Below are positions 34,034 to 43,541 of a stretch of DNA of 64,000 nucleotides, in pieces. The stretch comes from JAPLJU01 sp036725345 (GTDB taxonomy: Bacteria > Desulfobacterota > Syntrophia > Syntrophales > UBA2192): assembly GCA_036725345.1 (NCBI GenBank), contig DAIMEJ010000012.1, positions 1-64,000 of the forward strand, written 5' to 3'. The position numbers and the translations under genes were made by a program. Every line of letters begins with the position of its first letter. Within the stretch, counting starts at the first letter, position 1. The notes beneath the pieces were generated by a model that saw nothing but the letters and a program-made list of their open reading frames with translations, was not told where the DNA came from and ran no database searches.

Positions 34034-34648
34034 TTATATTGAGTCACCGAGCGTTTCAAGATGCCCCACGTCATTGAATCTTTCAAAATAAAATTTACCG
34101 CCTGCGCAGTCGATTATTGTTTTTGAAGCAACGTCCACACAGGTACTCCTGAATTCTGAAAGACTTATATCGCGAATCTTACACAGAACCGCGGCAATCG
34201 TGAAGTTGTGAGAAACAACCAGGGCATTGCGGGTTTTATTCAAGATATACTCCATAACCGGCCAGGCTCTCCCCTGAAGTTCCGAAAGTGTCTCACCATG
34301 AGGCATTCTGACATGAGCAGGATCGATCATCCACTGCGTCAGGAAGTCTTTGTAATGATCTCTAAGTTCGTGAAAGTGCAGGCCTTCAAAATCACCCGGG
34401 TTCATTTCCATCAACCCATGTTCTATGTGAATTGAGGCTTCATGAAAATGGCCGACAATCCTTGCGGTTTCATAGGCCCGCTTCAGGGGGCTTGTATAAA
34501 TGGCATTGATTCTTTCATCTTTGAGGGACAGCGCAAGTTTGTGAGCCTGTCTGACCCCCATTTCATTTAATGAAATATCACTGATGCCCTGGACTTTTTT
34601 TCCCCTGTTCCAGTCGGTCTGACCGTGTCTTATCAGGATCAACCTCAC
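34034..34648 (-). CDS. Histidine phosphatase family protein
   Basis: 204-residue cytoplasmic phosphatase of the phosphoglycerate-mutase-like branch. Catalytic RHG motif at residues 7-9 (LIRHGQTDWN), second-shell Arg in TSPLKRAYETA, Glu in LMEMNPGDFEG, and second His in VVSHNFTIAAVL. Could be CobC/GpmB-like; substrate not predictable. Followed upstream on the same strand by a small XRE regulator with 21 bases between. Confidence 0.86.
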   Translation of the reverse strand: MRLILIRHGQTDWNRGKKVQGISDISLNEMGVRQAHKLALSLKDERINAIYTSPLKRAYETARIVGHFHEASIHIEHGLMEMNPGDFEGLHFHELRDHYKDFLTQWMIDPAHVRMPHGETLSELQGRAWPVMEYILNKTRNALVVSHNFTIAAVLCKIRDISLSEFRSTCVDVASKTIIDCAGGKFYFERFNDVGHLETLGDSI

Positions 34649-34669
34649 AATGCCTCTTCTCCGAAAGGG

Positions 34670-34888
34670 TTAAAAGATGTTCTGAAAAGCGAGGCCGTAA
34701 AAACCTACATCCGCTTCCATATCTATGTAGTCAAGCAGTAATTTCAGTGTTTTGCTCGGCTGCCTCACCCCCTTTTCGAGATAATAAACGTCATTGCGGG
34801 TAATCCCGATTCGTTCCCCGAATTCATCTTGGGAAAGCCCGAATCTGTCAAGCAGTTTCTTTATCTGTTGTGGACTCCAATCTTTCAT
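34670..34888 (-). CDS. Small XRE-family DNA-binding protein
   Basis: 72 residues with one helix-turn-helix: SQDEFGERIGITRNDVYYLE (about residues 19-38), followed by RQPSKTLKLLLDYID. Resembles antitoxin-like or phage regulators. Probably co-transcribed with the histidine phosphatase gene 21 bases downstream; divergent from the AbiU2-like gene. Confidence 0.78.
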   Translation of the reverse strand: MKDWSPQQIKKLLDRFGLSQDEFGERIGITRNDVYYLEKGVRQPSKTLKLLLDYIDMEADVGFYGLAFQNIF

Positions 34889-35281
34889 AGATACATAATA
34901 GCTAAACTATGTTAGATATCATAACCCATCTTTTATGGACAATTCTCTCTGAATCCTGAAGCTTTGTATAATCTGTGGAACAAGAAAGAAATGAAAAAAT
35001 TCAGCCTGGAGGCGCTCAGGACTGCTCTTGACTTTTTGGCCTATTAGACAAAATATTATGAAACCTTTGCTTCGTACAAAAGCAAATAACCGTGAAGGAT
35101 AGTCTCCACCAAATACCCAACATAGTGTCCGTGTTTATACCTTCTCGGTGTTTTCGATAAAGCCAGACCATTCACAGGGTGGAATGCAAAAAAGCAGTCT
35201 TTATGATGGTACGATGGCCAAGCTGCCGAACAATGTTCATTAAATTTGTTCGGTCTTTCAGCTTTGGAAGAGGGGATCGAA
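34889..35281. other. AT-rich intergenic region between XRE and AbiU2-like genes
   Basis: About 390 bases. Contains the word GGTACGATGGCC (35208-35219), also found at 3993, and right after it the inverted repeat CCGAACAA...TTGTTCGG (35226-35253). No gene seen. Confidence 0.45.
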
Positions 35282-36004
35282 ATGAAAATTGCTTCCCAGG
35301 AATTGAAAAAAGCCAGGACACATCATGAATTCGAAGATCGCCTGAAAGTGCTTCAGGATGAAATTATCAAGGCTGAACGATGTTTTTATTCATTTTCAGC
35401 CATTCACGATTTTTTGAGCAAACACAAAGCGGAAGGGAATAAGAATCCACTTTATTGGAATACGGTAAAGGATGCTCTCCTGGGATATTTCTTCGTGACG
35501 ATAGGAAGAATATTTGATGAAGATAAAAAATCGCAATCTGTTGTCTCCTTTGTAAGGTATTGCAAGGTTTATAATTCAATCTTTTCAAAAAAAAACTTGC
35601 AGGAACGGAAAAGATCCGAACTGGCGCCACCAGATCTGGAATCCTATATGGAAAGGATTCCCAATGTCACGGTCAGCAAGGATGATTTCGAGACGATAGA
35701 GACGGAAATTGCGGTCAAGAAGCTGGTGTATTATGATAAATATGAAAATATCCGTGACAAACTATTTGTTCAAGAAGAATTGAAAAAGGTCAGTCGAGAG
35801 GGCGATTTATATTCAGAAGCCTTTGTCAATGAGCTGGAGGAACTGTTGAATTTTCTGAATAAAATAACCCGGGTTTTTGGGGAACTCTATTTTCATGGGA
35901 CAAAAATAGATTTAAAGAAGGTCAAATATGAAAGTTCAAAAACGACAATCGCCAGAGATGTGGGGGAGTTTTTGAAAAGACTATCAGTGAAAGTGGAGGT
36001 ATGA
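35282..36004 (+). CDS. AbiU2-like HEPN-family protein
   Basis: 240 residues, mostly helical and charged, lysine-rich and low in G+C compared with neighbours. The layout (KARTHHEFEDRLKVLQDEI followed by ERCFYSFSAIHDF) resembles the AbiU2/HEPN group linked to abortive phage infection. HEPN proteins often are ribonucleases with an R-x4-6-H motif; I do not see a clear one, so activity is uncertain. Start ATG at 35282 has GAGGGG upstream; an in-frame ATG at 35246 lies inside a hairpin. Neighbouring XRE gene and composition suggest horizontal transfer. Confidence 0.6.
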   Translation: MKIASQELKKARTHHEFEDRLKVLQDEIIKAERCFYSFSAIHDFLSKHKAEGNKNPLYWNTVKDALLGYFFVTIGRIFDEDKKSQSVVSFVRYCKVYNSIFSKKNLQERKRSELAPPDLESYMERIPNVTVSKDDFETIETEIAVKKLVYYDKYENIRDKLFVQEELKKVSREGDLYSEAFVNELEELLNFLNKITRVFGELYFHGTKIDLKKVKYESSKTTIARDVGEFLKRLSVKVEV

Positions 36005-36024
36005 TCATTACAATCGCAGTTTCT

Positions 36025-36087
36025 CGACTTGATCACGTTTTCCTTCCCAGCAGAGCGTTGAGGTAAAGCTCTTACAGCTGCACGTCC
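36025..36087. repeat. R2 intergenic repeat, copy b
   Basis: AGAGCGTTGAGGTAAAGCTC core with TTACAGCTGCACGTCC to the right and TTGATCACGTTTTCC to the left. It overlaps the region just before tamA. Inside, AGAGC and GCTCT can pair around the TTGAGGTAAA segment. Confidence 0.7.
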
Positions 36088-36113
36088 GACGCCCGTACCA
36101 TTTGTGACAACCA

Positions 36114-37931
36114 ATGCCCTTATATCCGGTTATCTCTAAATTGTCGTTCCCGATTCAGTGGCATAGAAGGAACACCCTGTCGGGGTTCCTCTGTTTTCTT
36201 GCTATCGGCCTGTTTACCCTGCCCGCACCTGCATTTGCGGTGTCCGAGTCCGTAGAGGTCGTCGTAGAAGGAATCTCCGGAAAAGAGCTGGACAATGTCC
36301 GGGCTGCCCTGACCATCCCGCCCGCACTTATCCGGGACGGCAAAGTGGAGAAATTGTGGCTGGAGCGTTTTGAGCAACAGGCACCCGGGAAGGCGAAAGA
36401 GGCCCTGGAAGCCTTCGGGTATTACCGACCTGTCATTACCACTCACATGGACACTCTCGAGGAAGGGGTATACAAGCTTGTTGTTCGCGTGGATGTCGGT
36501 GAGCCTGTGCGCCTTACGAAGGCACAGGTTCAGGTAAGGGGTACGGGGGCCTCCGACGAAGTACTGGCAAAAGCGGCTTCGGGTTTTCCCCTGCGAACCG
36601 GGGACGTCCTGCGCCAGGATATTTATGAGAAGTTCAAGGGGGAACTCCAGTCGAAGGCACTGGAACAAGGTTACCTGGACGCGCAATTCTCGATCCACGT
36701 CATCCGCCTTAACGTGACCGAATCGGCGGCTGAAATCGACCTTGTTCTCGATACGGGTGAGCGCTATCGCTTCGGCGAAGTGCGCTTTTCGGGCGCTCCT
36801 CGTTACCCGGACCGGTTTCTGCGGACATTTCTCGATTTCAAACCCGGTGATGTCTTCTCATCAGAAAAGATATTGCAGACCCAACTCAATTTTGCCACTG
36901 CGCAACGCTTCAAATCGGTCATCGTACAGCCCGACAAGGCAGGAGCCACGGACTATGCGGTGCCGCTAAACGTGGATCTTGTACCGTCACCCCAGAAAGT
37001 CGTGAGAGTGGGGGTGGGCTACACCACGGACTACGGGCCGGGGTTTTCCGTGCGCTACGAGGACCTGAATGTGGCGGACAGCGCGCAGAAACTTGAAACG
37101 GAACTGAATTTGAGTCAGCGCCTTCAGGGGCTGGCAATGCGCTATATCTTCCCGGGCAGCACCGATTTCAGGAACAACACCAATAGCCGCCTGTCCGTGC
37201 AGAGAGAAGATACGTCCAGCTACACCACCAAATCGATTTCGGCGGAAATCGAGAGGACCAGGGGCTTCGGCAAGGATCGGCTCGGCTCAATTTATCTCCA
37301 GCTCCAGAAGGAAGATTCCACGGCCGGGGACGACACGACCAACACCTTTATCCTGATGCCGGGCATACGTTTTTCCGAGAGGCGTTACGACAGCCTGATA
37401 CGACCGACCAAAGCGTTCGGCTACAAGCTCGAAGCGAGGGGCACCACGGAATCCTTCAACTCCGACGTCACATTTGGGCAGTTGCTCGGCAACGGAGACG
37501 CGCTTTTACCGCTCCCGGGTCGATTCTCTCTCAAGATGAGAGGGCAGGCGGGAACGACAGCCATTAACGGCAATTTCCTGGAAGTCCCCATTACGTATCG
37601 TTTTTTCACGGGCGGGGACAACAGCATACGGGGATATGCGTACCAGTCATTGGGCCCCAAAAATGACAAGGGCGAGGTCGTGGGGGGCAAGCACCTGCTG
37701 GTGGGGAGTATCGAACTGGAACGGGCCATCGGTGCGAACTGGGGTGTGGCGGTGTTCTACGATGCGGGAAACGCCTTTGACAATTTTGAGAGCCTGGATA
37801 TCGCCCAGGGTACAGGCCTGGGCCTTCGCTACTACACGCCGGTGGGTCCCATACGTGTTGACATCGCCCGTCAACTGGGTGTGTCGGACCCGGGGTACAG
37901 ATTCCATTTCACGGTGGGAGTGCAGTTTTGA
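36114..37931 (+). CDS. tamA: TamA-like outer-membrane protein (Omp85 family)
   Basis: 605-residue outer-membrane protein of the TAM translocation and assembly module. Signal peptide (hydrophobic core FLCFLAIGLFTLPAPAFA, cleavage near residue 42), three POTRA domains (about 45-265), and a C-terminal 16-strand Omp85 barrel (about 280-605) with GGDNSIRGY (the Omp85 RGF/Y motif) and a terminal aromatic strand FHFTVGVQF. Its TGA overlaps the TTG start of tamB, so the pair is coupled. Together TamA and TamB span the envelope and move phospholipid or outer-membrane proteins. Confidence 0.9.
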   Translation: MPLYPVISKLSFPIQWHRRNTLSGFLCFLAIGLFTLPAPAFAVSESVEVVVEGISGKELDNVRAALTIPPALIRDGKVEKLWLERFEQQAPGKAKEALEAFGYYRPVITTHMDTLEEGVYKLVVRVDVGEPVRLTKAQVQVRGTGASDEVLAKAASGFPLRTGDVLRQDIYEKFKGELQSKALEQGYLDAQFSIHVIRLNVTESAAEIDLVLDTGERYRFGEVRFSGAPRYPDRFLRTFLDFKPGDVFSSEKILQTQLNFATAQRFKSVIVQPDKAGATDYAVPLNVDLVPSPQKVVRVGVGYTTDYGPGFSVRYEDLNVADSAQKLETELNLSQRLQGLAMRYIFPGSTDFRNNTNSRLSVQREDTSSYTTKSISAEIERTRGFGKDRLGSIYLQLQKEDSTAGDDTTNTFILMPGIRFSERRYDSLIRPTKAFGYKLEARGTTESFNSDVTFGQLLGNGDALLPLPGRFSLKMRGQAGTTAINGNFLEVPITYRFFTGGDNSIRGYAYQSLGPKNDKGEVVGGKHLLVGSIELERAIGANWGVAVFYDAGNAFDNFESLDIAQGTGLGLRYYTPVGPIRVDIARQLGVSDPGYRFHFTVGVQF

Positions 37932-40900
37932 AGAGACGCTCGATCATAGGCTGTTCCATCCTGTCGCTCGCTCTCACGGCGATGGCCGTTATCGTATGGC
38001 TTTTCTGCACCTCCGCCGGCACGCGCCTCGTTCTGGAAACCCTGTTCCGCTGGATGCCGGTGAGCGTTGAGGCGGAGCGCATTACGGGGAGGCTTGCAGA
38101 CGGCCTTACCCTGGAGGGCGTCCGTGTAAAGTGGGAAAGCGGCGAAGCGCAGGTCGCCAACCTCCGCATGAGCTTGGAGCCCCTTTATCTGCTGGCCGGA
38201 TCGGTGTCGATCGATGAGATGGAGATGCACCGTGTCTCCATCGTCGATAACAGCCCGGAGAGGGGTCCCCCTTATGATCTCGAGTGGCCTCGTGCCCCGC
38301 TCCTGCTCTCGGCTGTAAGAGGCCGCATAGGGGAATTTCATGTCAAAGATGCATCCTATCAGAAACCGGGCAAGCTTCCCGTGACGCTCCGGGAAGGGCG
38401 GGGCGAGGTGATCTGGGCCCGCGGGTCTAATCTGACGGTTCGGAATCTTGTCCTCCGACTTCAGGACGCGCAGGCAGAAGGCAGTGTTCAGGCGGGTTTT
38501 CTGTTTCCTTCCCTTCAAGCAAGCCTTTCTGTCGCGCTCGATAAGGCTGTCGCGAAATGTAACGCCTTTTCTCTGACAGCGGACCTCGCATCGGGCCAGG
38601 GGCCCGAGCAGGTTTCAGGACCGATACATCTTTCCGCTTCGTCGGGCACGGAAGTGATAGCCCGGCTGGAGGGCGAGATTGGGCTTACCCGGAAGGCCTT
38701 GCTGTTCCGGAACCTTCAGTTCAAGGATGACGAGAAGCGTACCATGGTGAACGTCGATGGCCAGGTGGATGTCTCTACAGCCGAGATTGTCACCGGCGCC
38801 GAATTCCGGGTCGAGATTCCGGAGGGGCTGTCGGCGCTTCTCCCGTTGGCACTTACGGGCACGCTTGAAATCAGAGGCAGCCCGGATCATTACACGGGAG
38901 ATTTTACTTTAAAGAACGAGGGGGAGACGTGGAGGTCAGCCTTCCTGTCCGGCATTCTTTCCGGGAACCGTGAAAGTGTGCGGGTGACCGGCATGACGGG
39001 TCGGTTCCTTGAGGGCACGTTGAAGGGGGAACTAAGGGGATCCTGGGACAAAAGAGTGTCCGTGAAAGCGTCCCTGCAGGCCAGGAATCTCAATCCCGCC
39101 CTGATTGCACCGGAACTCGCTGGCCGGATCAACCTCAATGCAGAGGGTGCCGCCCATTGGCCGCAGTCAGGCTCTCTCGAGGCGAGGGTCAAGTGCGAAC
39201 TCCTGGAGAGCCGCCTCCGCGACCGGGCTCTTACCGGCGTCCTCGATGCCCAACAGCATGCCGGTATAATCCGCCTGAACAGACTTTTCCTGAAGGGGGC
39301 CGGTTTTGAGATGCGAGCAGCCGGCGCCCTTGAGGAACGTTTGACCTGGGGAGTGCAGATCAGCGATCTTTCCGCACTCATGCCCGACAACAGGGGCCGG
39401 GCCTCAGCGTCCGGTTGGGTGCACCGGGACAGGGAACTGTTAGGCGGTGCGATGACCCTCCGGGGCAATGATCTCTTTGTTTCCGGCATGGGTGTCGCAG
39501 CCATAGCGGCGGATGCGGAGATGGCCAAAGGGGAACCCCGAAGCATTGACGGAAGAGCCAACCTGAAGGGCTTCACATACGGACCTGTAAAAATCAATAA
39601 CGCACAAGTGAAGACTACGGGTCAGTTAGAGGACCACACGATATATGTCTTCATTGAGTCGCCCGGGGCCAGGGGAGAGGTTGCCCTGCGTGGCAGTTAT
39701 GCAAAAGCTGTATGGAAAGGAACCCTGGAGACCCTGAAAGGAAGCGATGCCCTGGGTTCATGGGGCCTCGAGTCCCCGGTGTCTCTCCTGGTGTCCGCAA
39801 AAAAGATGAGCGTCAGTCCGGCACGAATCACCAGCACGAGCGAGGAGGCATTCGAAACCTCCATGGACTTGTCTCTCAACCCGGCGCGAGGTGCTCTCCT
39901 GGCGGAATGGCAGAGGGTGAATCTGGCACGGTTGTCCTTTTTCCTTCCGGACTGGCAGATAGGCGGTCAGACAGAGGGCCATCTGCGTGCGGATTTTCGC
40001 GGCAAGAACAGGACGACGATCTCTTCTTCGATGGGGCTTGAGGGAAGCCTTGCCCGTGGATCGTCTGTCATAAACGTGAAGGAGGCATCCGGAAAACTCG
40101 AATGGAACGAAGGCGGCCTCTTGTGGTTATCCCAGGCGGACTTCACCCGCGGCGGTCGATTGGTCATGCGGTTTACTTCTCCGGAGCCGGCCCGGCCCGG
40201 CCTGCCGGGCAGGGGCGATTTCCGTTTTTCCGCGGAAAACGTGGATGCAGCCCTTATCCAGCCCTGGTTCCCCCAAGCCCTTTCCATGACGGGAATCGTG
40301 TCGTGTACAGCTGAGGGGAAACTGCTTCCCGGTATGCACCTGGACGCCTCCGGTGAGTTAAAGGTCTCACAGGGCGTCTTTTCACTGCAGGAAAAAAAAG
40401 GGGTTGTTACCGCGCGGGCGGAAAGAGCGCAGCTTCGCTGGGCGTGGCGGGGTCAGACGTTGAGCGGTGATATCGATCTTCTGCTGACCAACCACGGCTT
40501 CATCAAGGCCGATTTCCGTTTCCCAATCGCGGCAAAGCTCCCCCTTCAGATCGAAGAGAAAGGACCTGTACAACTCACCGCTCGCGCCGATATGCAGGAG
40601 AGGGGACTCTTGAGCGCTATCTTTCCGGGGTTGATCCAGGAGAGCAGGGGTCATTTTCTTCTGAACGGTTCTGTGGACGGCATGTGGAAAACCCCGAAGG
40701 TCCACGGCACCATGCGGATCGATCAGGCGGGTGCCTATCTGCCTTCCACGGGTGTTCAACTGAGCGACGCCGAGATGGAAGCCCGATTCGAGGACCAGGT
40801 GGTATACATCACATCCTACGGGGTTCGCTCCGGTCCAGGAAGAATTGAAGGAAAGGGAACCCTCTGGATCAAGGACCGGGGAATTGATCGATTCGAGACG

Positions 40901-41881
40901 AGCCTCACCGGTGAGAGATTCCAGGCCGTGCGGCTCCCGGAGATGGAGATGCTGGCCAGTCCTCGTCTTGCCTTTGAGGGTTCGCCGAAAAAAGTTCAGG
41001 TTCGCGGCAGTGTCACCATACCGGAGCTTCTCATAAGGGGGAGCGGCACGGAGGCCGTGGCCAGACCGAGCAAGGATGTCGTGAGGGTCGACGAGAGCCT
41101 CGAAAAAGACAGCGGCAAATCTTTTCCTCTCGATATGCAAGTCCGGGTCATCCTGGGGGACCGAGCCTTCGTCAAGGCCGCGGGATTGGATGCGCGCCTG
41201 GAAGGCGACGTGTTGCTTACGGCCGAGACTTTGGACGCGATCAAGGCGAAGGGGGAAATCCGTCTCAGAGACGGTACTTACAGCACTACCGGGGTCCGCC
41301 TGGTCATCACCCGCGGGCGTGTTGTATTTGACGGCGGGCCGGCGGATCAGCCCAAGCTCGATGTGCTGGCCCTGCGCACGATCGAGGAACGGCCCGACCA
41401 GGCAGGGCAGTCCCTGGGCCGGTTCAAGGAAGTGAAAGCGGGCATCATCATCACGGGAACTCCGCTTGCGCCCCTGGTAAGGCTCTATTCAGAGCCGTCC
41501 ATGCCCGATGCCGATATATTGGGCTATATCGTGGTGGGTAAACCCACGAGCGGTGATGAGGCAACATCAGCGCTTCTCGCGTCGGCTGCCGAGGCTCTTC
41601 TCTCGGGCGGCGGCTCCGAATCCACTTTAAGCAAGCTCAGGAGCCAGTTTGGCCCTGACACGGTGGATATTAAATCCGACAAAACAGGGAGTACAACCCA
41701 GTCGATTGTCACCGTGGGGAAATATCTGCAACCCAAGCTGTACGTGAGCTACGGCCGTTCCCTGTTCAACGAGGATTACTACATCACTCTGAGATACACG
41801 CTCTCAAAAAGGTGGGAAGTGGAGAGCAAGGCAGGAGCACAGACGGGGGCAAACATCTATTACAGGATCGAATTTGACTGA
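37928..41881 (+). CDS. tamB: TamB-like inner-membrane-anchored periplasmic protein
   Basis: 1317 residues. One N-terminal signal anchor (residues 8-30), then a very long region of short beta strands, the AsmA/TamB beta-taco groove, and a C-terminal TamB domain (DUF490, about 1000-1317) with KGEIRLRDGTYSTTGVRLVI, the MPDADILGYIVVGK block and YYITLRYTLSKRWEVESKAG at the end. It starts with TTG overlapping the tamA stop. Length is normal for the family. Partner of TamA in the same operon. Confidence 0.92.
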   Translation: MKRRSIIGCSILSLALTAMAVIVWLFCTSAGTRLVLETLFRWMPVSVEAERITGRLADGLTLEGVRVKWESGEAQVANLRMSLEPLYLLAGSVSIDEMEMHRVSIVDNSPERGPPYDLEWPRAPLLLSAVRGRIGEFHVKDASYQKPGKLPVTLREGRGEVIWARGSNLTVRNLVLRLQDAQAEGSVQAGFLFPSLQASLSVALDKAVAKCNAFSLTADLASGQGPEQVSGPIHLSASSGTEVIARLEGEIGLTRKALLFRNLQFKDDEKRTMVNVDGQVDVSTAEIVTGAEFRVEIPEGLSALLPLALTGTLEIRGSPDHYTGDFTLKNEGETWRSAFLSGILSGNRESVRVTGMTGRFLEGTLKGELRGSWDKRVSVKASLQARNLNPALIAPELAGRINLNAEGAAHWPQSGSLEARVKCELLESRLRDRALTGVLDAQQHAGIIRLNRLFLKGAGFEMRAAGALEERLTWGVQISDLSALMPDNRGRASASGWVHRDRELLGGAMTLRGNDLFVSGMGVAAIAADAEMAKGEPRSIDGRANLKGFTYGPVKINNAQVKTTGQLEDHTIYVFIESPGARGEVALRGSYAKAVWKGTLETLKGSDALGSWGLESPVSLLVSAKKMSVSPARITSTSEEAFETSMDLSLNPARGALLAEWQRVNLARLSFFLPDWQIGGQTEGHLRADFRGKNRTTISSSMGLEGSLARGSSVINVKEASGKLEWNEGGLLWLSQADFTRGGRLVMRFTSPEPARPGLPGRGDFRFSAENVDAALIQPWFPQALSMTGIVSCTAEGKLLPGMHLDASGELKVSQGVFSLQEKKGVVTARAERAQLRWAWRGQTLSGDIDLLLTNHGFIKADFRFPIAAKLPLQIEEKGPVQLTARADMQERGLLSAIFPGLIQESRGHFLLNGSVDGMWKTPKVHGTMRIDQAGAYLPSTGVQLSDAEMEARFEDQVVYITSYGVRSGPGRIEGKGTLWIKDRGIDRFETSLTGERFQAVRLPEMEMLASPRLAFEGSPKKVQVRGSVTIPELLIRGSGTEAVARPSKDVVRVDESLEKDSGKSFPLDMQVRVILGDRAFVKAAGLDARLEGDVLLTAETLDAIKAKGEIRLRDGTYSTTGVRLVITRGRVVFDGGPADQPKLDVLALRTIEERPDQAGQSLGRFKEVKAGIIITGTPLAPLVRLYSEPSMPDADILGYIVVGKPTSGDEATSALLASAAEALLSGGGSESTLSKLRSQFGPDTVDIKSDKTGSTTQSIVTVGKYLQPKLYVSYGRSLFNEDYYITLRYTLSKRWEVESKAGAQTGANIYYRIEFD

Positions 41882-42031
41882 TAGTGCTATATCATGAGAA
41901 AGAAATCCCTCCTATGCGTCCGGGTGCGATTTTCAACCTTGATCCGGGTTCCCAATCCAAGTGTTTCATAAAGCAAGACTTTTCGAACGGTATCATCAGC
42001 CTCGAGAAACAGGCGCTTAAAATTTCATCTT

Positions 42032-42098
42032 CTTGATTTGATTACGTTTTCTCTCAGAACAGAGTGTTGAGGTAAAGTTCTTACAGCTTTGTGTCTGA
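42032..42098. repeat. R2 intergenic repeat, copy c
   Basis: AGAGTGTTGAGGTAAAGTTC core, TTGATTACGTTTTCTC on the left, TTACAGCTTTGTGTCTGAC on the right. Closest to copy b. Confidence 0.68.
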
Positions 42099-42184
42099 CG
42101 AGAGCCACGACTGATCTTGATAGACATCTGTACGACTTTTGTTTTCCCTCTCTCTGAATCGTGCACACCCCCTTTCCGCCCCTA

Positions 42185-42222
42185 TTGGACCAAGGTCCAG
42201 TGCGAGTAAGACCAAGGTCCAA
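42185..42222. promoter_or_regulatory. Tandem palindromic operator, copy 2
   Basis: GGACC-AA-GGTCC followed by AGACC-AA-GGTCC with centres 22 bp apart and a conserved spacer (CAGTGCGAGTA against CAGTGCTGGTA in copy 1). It sits about 35 bp before the ORF at 42258 and 90 bp before its likelier start at 42312. Confidence 0.72.
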
Positions 42223-42311
42223 TTTCTTTCTGGCGCGATATGCTGTAAGAAATTGTCATGTCAGATTTCATGTTGATGCGATCAAATGAAGCATCAGGAA
42301 AAGGGAAGCAA

Positions 42312-42665
42312 ATGAAAAGTTATAAGGTCCAGGATATCGGTGATGTTGGGGCCGTTCTCTATGGGATCGTGGTAAAATATGACAAGACCGGATTTGCCGA
42401 GGCCCGGATGGTTCCAACAGATCAGAAGGCTGCCCGTCACATTGTCGATGGCTTCTTGAATTATGTGAGAGGAAGGCATGAACAGAGCCATGTTCCATTT
42501 AACCGTTTAAGCCTTGTCTATGAAAGAGCCACGGGCGATCAGATCGGCTCATTCATTCTTGGCATGGGGAAGCCAATGGCAAAGCCTAAAAAGCCATCGT
42601 CCCGGAAGGCGGCAACGACCTATAAAAGACGCACCTCAACCAAAGCCGTGAAGAAAGCCCGGTAA
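42312..42665 (+). CDS. Conserved-looking small basic protein, function unknown
   Basis: 117 residues. The main part (MKSYKVQDIGDVGAVLYGIVV ... NYVRGRHEQSHVPFNRLSLVYE) appears globular; the C-terminal 35 residues are a Lys/Ser/Thr-rich basic tail that could bind nucleic acid. ATG at 42312 has AAGGGAAG upstream; the frame also has an ATG at 42258. It is preceded by the tandem operator seen before the SYLF locus, so it may be under the same regulator. No family recognised. Confidence 0.6.
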   Translation: MKSYKVQDIGDVGAVLYGIVVKYDKTGFAEARMVPTDQKAARHIVDGFLNYVRGRHEQSHVPFNRLSLVYERATGDQIGSFILGMGKPMAKPKKPSSRKAATTYKRRTSTKAVKKAR

Positions 42666-42764
42666 GTGACCGTCAAAAAATAACCCTTTCCTTTTCAACC
42701 GCTCCTTCTGCCGGGGTGTACGATCTAGAAATTTGAAGATACTTTCTGAGGATAGAGGTATACC

Positions 42765-43541
42765 ATGTTGGAGAATTGCCAGTATCTTGTCGGCAAAAAG
42801 GGCCTGATTGTCGGGATCGCAAACGAAGAGAGCATCGCCTACGGTTGTGCCGAGCGATTCAAGGCCCTCGGGGCCGCTCAGGCCATCACCTACCAGACCG
42901 AAAAAGCAAGACCCTTTGTTGAGCCCCTTGCAAAAGCACTGGCTGCCGAGATTTTCATGCCCCTCGATGTCCAGAAGCCAGATCAGATGGAGGCCCTCTT
43001 TCAGGCCATCCGCGACAAATGGGGACGGCTGGACTTTCTCGTCCATTCCATCGCCTACATGCCGAAGGAAGACCTGCAGGGCCGCGTCGTGGACTGCTCT
43101 CTGGAGGGGTTTCTCATGGCCATGGACATCTCCTGCTACTCCTTCATCAGGATGGCGAGGCTCGTCGAGCCGCTAATGAGCTCCGGCGGGTGCCTGCTTG
43201 CTATGAGCTACTATGGCGCAAACCAGGTGGTGAAAAATTACAACGCCATGGGCCCCGTCAAGGCCGCACTTGAAAGCTGCGTACGCTACCTTGCTGCCGA
43301 ACTGGGGCCGAAAAGGGTCCGTGTCCATGCCCTCTCGCCGGGTCCCCTGAAAACGAGGGCCGCCTCGGGAATCGGAAAGTTCGATGAATTGCTGGAGCTG
43401 GCCGAAAGGAAATCTCCTCAGCACCGCCTCGTGACCACGGATGACGTGGGCGCCATCGCGGGCTTCCTCGTCAGCGATCACGCCGACGCCCTGACGGGGA
43501 ACGTAACCTTCGTCGATGCGGGCTACCATATCATCGACTAG
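42765..43541 (+). CDS. fabI: Enoyl-[acyl-carrier-protein] reductase (NADH), FabI type
   Basis: Cytoplasmic short-chain dehydrogenase that reduces trans-2-enoyl-ACP in type II fatty-acid synthesis. 258 residues. N-terminal nucleotide-binding LIVGIANEESIAYGCAERF is typical of FabI; the catalytic Tyr-x6-Lys is YNAMGPVKA; first tyrosine in SYYGANQVVKN; VHALSPGPLKTRAASGI and the C-terminal GNVTFVDAGYHIID also fit. RBS GAGGATAGAGG precedes the ATG. Single gene; other fab genes are not in the window. Confidence 0.92.
   Translation: MLENCQYLVGKKGLIVGIANEESIAYGCAERFKALGAAQAITYQTEKARPFVEPLAKALAAEIFMPLDVQKPDQMEALFQAIRDKWGRLDFLVHSIAYMPKEDLQGRVVDCSLEGFLMAMDISCYSFIRMARLVEPLMSSGGCLLAMSYYGANQVVKNYNAMGPVKAALESCVRYLAAELGPKRVRVHALSPGPLKTRAASGIGKFDELLELAERKSPQHRLVTTDDVGAIAGFLVSDHADALTGNVTFVDAGYHIID

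Larger units (their letters stand above)
41882..42257. other. Intergenic region with R2 repeat and tandem operator
   Basis: About 375 bases with R2 copy c (42032-42098) and the second tandem palindromic operator (42185-42222); no gene. Confidence 0.6.

Noticed and set aside
33856..34086. Small minus-strand ORF at the 3' end of the histidine phosphatase gene
   Set aside because: Overlaps the phosphatase end in another frame, no RBS, and runs into the intergenic repeat region.
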